From the NCBI GenBank assembly GCA_006383075.2, contig SMNH02000002.1, positions 197,127-261,126 on the forward strand: a stretch of 64,000 nt of DNA, in the 5' to 3' direction. Under the pieces are notes generated by a model that ran no database searches, was not told the DNA's origin, and worked only from the letters and a program-made list of their open reading frames with translations. Positions within the stretch are counted from its first letter, which is position 1. Each line of letters opens with the position of its first letter. The DNA comes from Kordia sp. TARA_039_SRF (GTDB lineage: Bacteria; Bacteroidota; Bacteroidia; Flavobacteriales; Flavobacteriaceae). Of this stretch, positions 59,352 through 64,000 are shown in pieces. The position numbers and the translations under genes were made by a program.

Positions 59352-60773
59352 ATGCGAATTCTACTTACAGGCGCTACAGGATATATTGGAAAACGACTGA
59401 TTCCAATTTTATTGGAAACAGACCATTCTTTAGTGTGTTGTGTGAGAGATAAGCAACGAGTTTCTGAAGAAGTAGCTACACACGAACGCATTGAACTTAT
59501 TGAGGTCGATTTTTTAAAAGAAGAAACGCTACATCGCATTCCAAAAGATATTGACATTGCGTACTATTTAATTCATTCGATGTCTTCTTCCATGAAATTT
59601 GAAGAATTGGAAGAAAAATGCGCTGTAAATTTTAAAAAACGCGTTGAAAAAACAAACGTACAACAAGTCATTTATTTAAGCGGAATTGTAAACGATCAAC
59701 AACTGTCAAAACATTTACAATCGCGAAAAAATGTAGAAAATACGCTGGCTTCAGAAGCGTACGGATTAACCACGTTTAGAGCAGGAATTATTGTGGGAAG
59801 CGGAAGTGCTTCGTTTGAAATCATTCGTGATTTAACAGAAAAATTGCCCATCATGATTGCGCCAAAGTGGATTAACACAAAATCACAACCCATTGGCATT
59901 CGGAATGTATTGGAGTATTTGACAAAAGCCATTACAAACGACAAAGTGTACAATCAATCGTATGACATTTTTGGCCCAGATACGTTGACATATAAACAAA
60001 TGATGCTGCAATTTGCCGAAGTTCGAAAGTTAAAACGAACCATCATTTCAGTCCCTGTGATGACGCCAAAACTCTCGTCGTATTGGTTGTATTTTATCAC
60101 GACGACATCGTACAAACTCGCCCAAAATTTGGTTGACAGTATGAAAGTAGAAGTCATTGGAAAACCTAGCAATATCAATGAAATTCTGGACATTCAGCCA
60201 ATGACCTACAAACAAGCAGTAAAAAAAGCGTTTATCAAAATTGAGCAAAACAGTGTGATTTCTAGCTGGAAAGATTCGCTTATCAGTGGCATCTTTCGCG
60301 AAAAAATATCACGCTACATCAAAGTGCCTGAATACGGTTGCTTTAAAGACATTAAAAAAAGAAAAATAACAGACGAAGCGTATACGCTTGATAAAATCTG
60401 GTCCATCGGCGGCACAAATGGTTGGTATTATGCAACGTTTTTGTGGAAAATTCGCGGGTATATGGACAAACTTGTCGGCGGTATCGGATTGCGTCGCGGG
60501 CGTAGAGACCAAACCACACTCAATGCAGGCGATCCACTCGATTTTTGGCGAGTATTGTATGCTGACAAAGAAGAAAAACGCTTGTTATTATTTGCCGAAA
60601 TGCGTCTACCTGGCGAAGCTTGGTTAGAATTTAAAATAGAAAAAAATCAATTATTCCAACGTGCCACATTTAGACCGAAAGGAATATGGGGACGTATCTA
60701 TTGGTATGCCGTTTTGCCGTTTCACGGTTTTATCTTTAACGGAATGATTAACAAACTGGTTAAAAAGAAATAA
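59352..60773 (+). CDS. NAD(P)-binding SDR-like protein with DUF2867 C-terminus
   Basis: The 473-residue product has an N-terminal SDR-like Rossmann domain (RILLTGATGYIGKRLIPILL with the glycine motif, then YLIHSMSS and the YLSGIVND region) and a C-terminal DUF2867 domain (DKIWSIGGTNGWYYATFLWK, then GRRDQTTLNAGDPLDFWRVL). The combination is common in flavobacteria and near photolyases. The exact reaction is unknown. It lies 6 bases upstream of the photolyase gene. Confidence 0.85.
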   Translation: MRILLTGATGYIGKRLIPILLETDHSLVCCVRDKQRVSEEVATHERIELIEVDFLKEETLHRIPKDIDIAYYLIHSMSSSMKFEELEEKCAVNFKKRVEKTNVQQVIYLSGIVNDQQLSKHLQSRKNVENTLASEAYGLTTFRAGIIVGSGSASFEIIRDLTEKLPIMIAPKWINTKSQPIGIRNVLEYLTKAITNDKVYNQSYDIFGPDTLTYKQMMLQFAEVRKLKRTIISVPVMTPKLSSYWLYFITTTSYKLAQNLVDSMKVEVIGKPSNINEILDIQPMTYKQAVKKAFIKIEQNSVISSWKDSLISGIFREKISRYIKVPEYGCFKDIKKRKITDEAYTLDKIWSIGGTNGWYYATFLWKIRGYMDKLVGGIGLRRGRRDQTTLNAGDPLDFWRVLYADKEEKRLLLFAEMRLPGEAWLEFKIEKNQLFQRATFRPKGIWGRIYWYAVLPFHGFIFNGMINKLVKKK

Positions 60774-60779
60774 ACATCT

Positions 60780-62267
60780 ATGAATACCGAAAACAAAATA
60801 GAAATCAACGTCGTTCTATTCAAGCGCGATTTGCGACTTCAAGATAATGAAGCCATATATAACGCACTTTCTACAGGACGAAAAACGTTGTTGCTATATG
60901 TTTTTGAAGATATGCTCCTGAATGATCCGCACTACAGTGAACGACACTGGAACTTTATTAAAGAATCATTAATTGACTTAAATAATTCTTTGATTGCTTT
61001 TGATAGTGAGATATTAATTGTACGATCAAATCTTAATAGAACGTTGCAGATCATTCAGGAAACTTATAAAATTGCCTGTGTCTATTCGCATCAAGAAACA
61101 GGCATTAAAGTTACGTATGACCGCGATAAAATATTGAAGCGTTTTCTGCTCAACAATATGATTCAGTGGGAAGAAAATGTGAATAATGGCGTATTTAGAG
61201 GATTACAAGACCGTAATAATTGGGTGGAAATGTGGGAAGATTTTATGGATGAATCCTTACTTCCTTTTCGTCCGAAGTCTGGACAATTATTCACCCGAGA
61301 AGAAGTAGCGCATTTAGCTTCTTTCTTTCATTTACCTGATTTATCCACCGATTTGGATTCGCCATTTCAAAAAGGAGGAACTTCTACCGCATTAAAGTAC
61401 ATGCATACGTTTTTTAACGAGCGTAGTGTCAATTACAAAGCACATATTTCCAAACCTTTACTATCGCGACGTAGTTGTAGCAGATTATCTCCGTATTTAT
61501 CGTGGGGAAATTTATCGGTGCGACAAGTATGGCAAGAAGCAGCAAAGTGTATTGACCAAAATAAGCACAAAAAGCAAATGGAAGCCTTTCGTTCGCGTTT
61601 GCGTTGGCAAGCACATTTCATTCAAAAGTTTGAAATGGAAGACGAAATGGAGTTTGTAAGCCTAAATAAAGGCTATCGAAAACTTAAAAAACAAGTGTCT
61701 GAGCGTTATATTGAAGCATGGAAAAACGGCATGACAGGATATCCGTTGGTAGATGCGTGTATGCGCTGTTTGAAAGAAACTGGCTATTTGAATTTTAGAA
61801 TGCGTGCCATGGTGGTTTCGTTTTTTACACACAACTTGTGGCAACCGTGGCAAAAAGCGACGATTATTTTATCGCGGTACTTTTTAGATTTTGAACCTGG
61901 CATTCACTTTCCGCAAATTCAGATGCAAGCGGGCGAAACAGGTATTAATATGTTGCGCATGTACAATCCGACAAAAAACGGAATCGCGCATGATCCTGAT
62001 GGAATTTTTATTAAAAAGTGGGTTCCAGAATTGGCAGCGTTAGATGTTGCGTACATTCATGAGCCATCTCGCATGACTCCGATGGAGCAGCAAATGGCAA
62101 ATTTCTTCGTGGGGAAAAATTATCCGAAACCAATTGTCAATCTTCAAGAAACCCGAAAACACGCCAGTGATATTTTGTGGAACATGAAAGATGAAAACAC
62201 GGTGATTGAAGAAAACTTTAGAATTTTACAAAAACACACTTTAACAAACCGAAAAAGAAGCTCGTAA
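60780..62267 (+). CDS. Cryptochrome/DNA photolyase family protein
   Basis: The 495-residue product has an N-terminal antenna (photolyase alpha/beta) domain (NVVLFKRDLRLQDNEAIYNA) and a C-terminal FAD-binding helical domain with SRLSPYLSWGNLSVRQVWQE, FRSRLRWQAHFIQKFEMED and FRMRAMVVSFFTHNLWQPWQ. The length and motifs fit flavobacterial cryptochrome/photolyases that repair UV-induced dimers using light, possibly with a folate antenna. The next gene starts at its stop codon (TAATG overlap). FolE nearby could supply the pterin. Confidence 0.88.
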   Translation: MNTENKIEINVVLFKRDLRLQDNEAIYNALSTGRKTLLLYVFEDMLLNDPHYSERHWNFIKESLIDLNNSLIAFDSEILIVRSNLNRTLQIIQETYKIACVYSHQETGIKVTYDRDKILKRFLLNNMIQWEENVNNGVFRGLQDRNNWVEMWEDFMDESLLPFRPKSGQLFTREEVAHLASFFHLPDLSTDLDSPFQKGGTSTALKYMHTFFNERSVNYKAHISKPLLSRRSCSRLSPYLSWGNLSVRQVWQEAAKCIDQNKHKKQMEAFRSRLRWQAHFIQKFEMEDEMEFVSLNKGYRKLKKQVSERYIEAWKNGMTGYPLVDACMRCLKETGYLNFRMRAMVVSFFTHNLWQPWQKATIILSRYFLDFEPGIHFPQIQMQAGETGINMLRMYNPTKNGIAHDPDGIFIKKWVPELAALDVAYIHEPSRMTPMEQQMANFFVGKNYPKPIVNLQETRKHASDILWNMKDENTVIEENFRILQKHTLTNRKRSS

Positions 62268-62695
62268 TGATTATCAATACAACTTATACCGACAAAGAAG
62301 CAAAACGATTAATTGACACACATTTGGGCACGGTTTTTCCATTGATGAAACGCATCAAGCTGAGAGGAATTGGCTCTAAACGAATGATTATTCATGATGT
62401 AAGTCCCAACTTAAAACACTACATGAATACGGTAGACGATTTAAACTATGGAAGTATTGAGTTGCGTCCGAAAGGAATTTTAGTGCACATTCACAAAAAA
62501 CTCAATAGTTTTTCATGGATTATTCCGTATTATAAACTTCACATTTATACGTCTTCTTTTTTTAGCATTCACGCAGAAGGCAAATTTGTTCAATTCGAAA
62601 AAAACAAACTCTATAAAGAAAACAAAGCATTTATTGAGAAAATGATTGTACAAAAAAACTTAGCACTCAACACTACAGATTATTACGAAGGATGA
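62267..62695 (+). CDS. Conserved hypothetical protein
   Basis: The 142-residue product has no signal or membrane segment. Recognisable parts are LIDTHLGTVFPLMKRIKLRG, a Lys/Arg-rich region and a hydrophobic stretch (FSWIIPYYKLHIYTSSFFSI). It overlaps the photolyase stop by one base and the TIGR03643 gene start by four, so it belongs to the operon. Its function is unknown; position suggests a role in the light or DNA-repair pathway. Confidence 0.6.
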   Translation: MIINTTYTDKEAKRLIDTHLGTVFPLMKRIKLRGIGSKRMIIHDVSPNLKHYMNTVDDLNYGSIELRPKGILVHIHKKLNSFSWIIPYYKLHIYTSSFFSIHAEGKFVQFEKNKLYKENKAFIEKMIVQKNLALNTTDYYEG

Positions 62696-62970
62696 AACAC
62701 GATTTAAACCCAAGACAAGTAGACAGAATTATTGAAATGGCATGGGAAGACCGTACTACGTTTGATGCCATTGAATTTCAATTTGGACTTAAAGAGCAAG
62801 AAGTCATCGAATTGATGCGTAGCGAAATGAAGCCATCTAGTTTTAAGATGTGGCGCAAACGTGTGCAAGGTAGAAAAACCAAGCATGAAAAGAAGCGAAA
62901 CTTTGCTGAAGGTCGTTTCAAATGTTCGCGTCAACGCAATATCTCCAACAATAAAATCTCCAAAAGATAG
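62692..62970 (+). CDS. TIGR03643/DUF2805 family protein
   Basis: The 92-residue product matches the small TIGR03643 (DUF2805) family: QVDRIIEMAWEDRTTFDAIE, then FQFGLKEQEVIELMRSEMKP and the WRKRVQGRKTKHEKK basic C-terminus. Members are frequently encoded beside photolyases and cryptochromes in marine bacteria; the predicted helix-turn-helix-like N-terminus and basic tail suggest nucleic acid binding. Function is not established. Confidence 0.82.
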   Translation: MKHDLNPRQVDRIIEMAWEDRTTFDAIEFQFGLKEQEVIELMRSEMKPSSFKMWRKRVQGRKTKHEKKRNFAEGRFKCSRQRNISNNKISKR

Positions 62971-63038
62971 TATACACGTCACAATTGTTTAATATTTTGT
63001 TAAAAGCACTGAACAAAACTTTTTTCTTCGGGAAATTT

Positions 63039-63068
63039 TGTTTAATTTTATTCAAAATAAATTAAACA
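63039..63068 (+). promoter_or_regulatory. Palindrome TGTTTAA-N16-TTAAACA upstream of folE
   Basis: TGTTTAA (63039-63045) and TTAAACA (63062-63068) with a 16-base spacer TTTTATTCAAAATAAA, identical in arms and spacing to the site at 56695-56724. It lies 12 bases before the folE ATG. An extra half site TGTTTAA occurs at 62986-62992. It is probably bound by the operon's TetR protein and places folE under the same control. Confidence 0.6.
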
Positions 63069-63080
63069 TTTTAATTATAT

Positions 63081-63782
63081 ATGAAAACTGCTGACGTTTT
63101 AAACCAATTACATGAGAGTCCAATTTCTCTAAATGGATTTGATCATGATGAAATTGGGGATGAACACCTACTTACAGGTATGGAAACTCCTATGCGTGCA
63201 GATGCTTTCGAAATATCTGATGAAGATAAAAAACAAAAAATTGCTTATCATTTCACAGAAATTATGGAAACGTTAGGTTTGGACCTAACAGACGACTCAT
63301 TAAAAGGAACTCCTAAACGAGTTGCTAAAATGTACATAGAAGAAATTTTCTCAGGACTCGATCCTAAAAATAAACCCAAAGTAGCATTGTTTGATAATAA
63401 GTATCAATACAATCAAATGCTCATTGAAAAAAACATTCAATTTTACTCCAACTGCGAACACCATTTTGTACCTATTATGGGAAAAGCTCATGTGGCATAT
63501 GTTTCCTCAGGAAAAGTGATTGGGTTATCGAAACTTAACAGAATTGTACAATACTACGCAAAACGACCTCAGGTTCAAGAACGACTTACGAACCAAATTG
63601 CAACCGAATTGCGTGATATTTTGCAAACTGACGACATAGCTGTAATTATTGATGCCAAGCACTTATGTGTTTCATCAAGAGGCGTAAAAGACGACTCTTC
63701 AACCACAATTACATCTTACTATGGTGGCGTTTTTAACACACCAGAAAAAATCAATGAATTACAAAACTTTTTAAACAATTAA
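63081..63782 (+). CDS. folE: GTP cyclohydrolase I (FolE)
   Basis: The 233-residue product is a type I GTP cyclohydrolase: TPKRVAKMYIEEIFSGLDP, FYSNCEHHFVPIMGKAHVAY with zinc ligands Cys and His, LSKLNRIVQYYAKRPQVQER, and LCVSSRGVKDDSS with the third zinc Cys. It makes dihydroneopterin triphosphate from GTP for folate and possibly for photolyase antennae. It carries a short N-terminal extension, typical of the family. It is preceded by the TetR-type palindrome and followed 3 bases later by a small gene. Confidence 0.95.
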   Translation: MKTADVLNQLHESPISLNGFDHDEIGDEHLLTGMETPMRADAFEISDEDKKQKIAYHFTEIMETLGLDLTDDSLKGTPKRVAKMYIEEIFSGLDPKNKPKVALFDNKYQYNQMLIEKNIQFYSNCEHHFVPIMGKAHVAYVSSGKVIGLSKLNRIVQYYAKRPQVQERLTNQIATELRDILQTDDIAVIIDAKHLCVSSRGVKDDSSTTITSYYGGVFNTPEKINELQNFLNN

Positions 63783-63785
63783 ATT

Positions 63786-63992
63786 ATGGCAACAACTATT
63801 TTTTCAGAAGTATCTGATTTTGAAAACACTAAATTCAGATCAAGAAGTGATAAAATTACTGCTAGCCGCGAAGCTAAACGTTTAATTTTAGGTTTGAATG
63901 AAATTTACAAGCAGAAAAAAGACCCTGCAATTATGGAAATTATGAAACGTTTGACTGTACTCAAAAAGAAGTACGAAAAACGCTTAAAATAA
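63786..63992 (+). CDS. Small conserved hypothetical protein
   Basis: The 68-residue product begins MATTIFSEVSDFENTKFRSR and continues with charged helices (SREAKRLILGLNEIYKQKKD, MKRLTVLKKKYEKRLK). No known family is recognised, though similar small basic proteins follow folE in other flavobacteria as far as I recall. It lies 3 bases after folE and ends just before the window end. It is probably co-transcribed with folE. Confidence 0.6.
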   Translation: MATTIFSEVSDFENTKFRSRSDKITASREAKRLILGLNEIYKQKKDPAIMEIMKRLTVLKKKYEKRLK

Positions 63993-64000
63993 ACTCACCC

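Noticed and set aside
1-64000. Prophage or integrated element
   Set aside because: No integrase, terminase, capsid, tail or transposase gene was seen; tail-fibre-like protein at 45889 is a common flavobacterial surface protein.

Overview
This window is AT-rich chromosomal DNA from a marine-type Flavobacteriaceae (Bacteroidota), possibly close to Kordia or a similar genus. Supporting signs are type IX secretion (T9SS) sorting domains, an OMP_b-brl_3 outer-membrane protein with a carboxypeptidase-regulatory-like domain, a fused CcsB/CcsA cytochrome c maturation protein, bacillithiol deacetylase BshB1, DUF5777, DUF6090, DUF2911 and DUF4412 proteins, near-absence of Shine-Dalgarno sites, and many small GG-leader peptide precursors. 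I cannot name the species from sequence alone.

Layout. 1-3.8 kb: tail of a secreted repeat protein, then five tightly packed genes for envelope redox proteins (haem-binding/P460 protein, c-type cytochrome lipoprotein, OB-fold protein, YceI, DUF5777 barrel). 4.3-5.8 kb (minus): GNAT, an RpoD-like sigma paralogue and a second bS21, an unusual transcription-plus-translation cassette. 6.4-11.2 kb (minus): tRNA-His, bshB1, a trans-sulfuration enzyme, a MATE pump and a lipoprotein glutathione peroxidase. 11.3-11.8 kb: two paralogous GG-leader precursors. 12.3-17.7 kb: a membrane-anchored LAS-type metallopeptidase candidate, an outer-membrane barrel and a LytS/LytTR-type two-component pair. 17.9-22.2 kb (minus): CcsBA, a truncated haemoglobin and a small membrane protein. 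22.5-23.6 kb: a very AT-rich lipoprotein/membrane-protein pair. 23.7-26.6 kb: DUF2520-KdsC-UbiA-Maf. 26.8-39.4 kb: DUF6090, an ECF sigma/anti-sigma pair, a divergent five-gene secreted-protein operon, a secreted TPR-CHAT protein and a lipoprotein. 39.7-41.5 kb: M1 aminopeptidase. 41.7-47.2 kb: five more GG-leader precursors around a T9SS subtilase, an SGNH hydrolase and a coiled-coil surface protein. 47.3-51.8 kb: PIG-L deacetylase, a 35-residue membrane peptide and a sodium:solute symporter. 51.8-55.8 kb: a decayed LRR-like gene, a membrane protein, a vanadium haloperoxidase-type PAP2 lipoprotein and DUF2911. 56-64 kb: aquaporin, then a TetR-UbiB-flavin reductase-SDR-photolyase-TIGR03643 operon followed by folE.

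The most interesting signals are: (1) the sigma/bS21/GNAT cassette; (2) a family of putative ribosomal peptides sharing a C-[YF]-W-x(2,3)-C core, one member only 59 codons long; (3) a three-copy intergenic element whose hairpin arms differ by compensating changes; (4) an identical TGTTTAA-N16-TTAAACA palindrome upstream of both the TetR/photolyase operon and folE; (5) a second palindromic repeat family with G/T-rich and A/C-rich flanks. No CRISPR array, transposase, integrase, rRNA or replication origin was seen.
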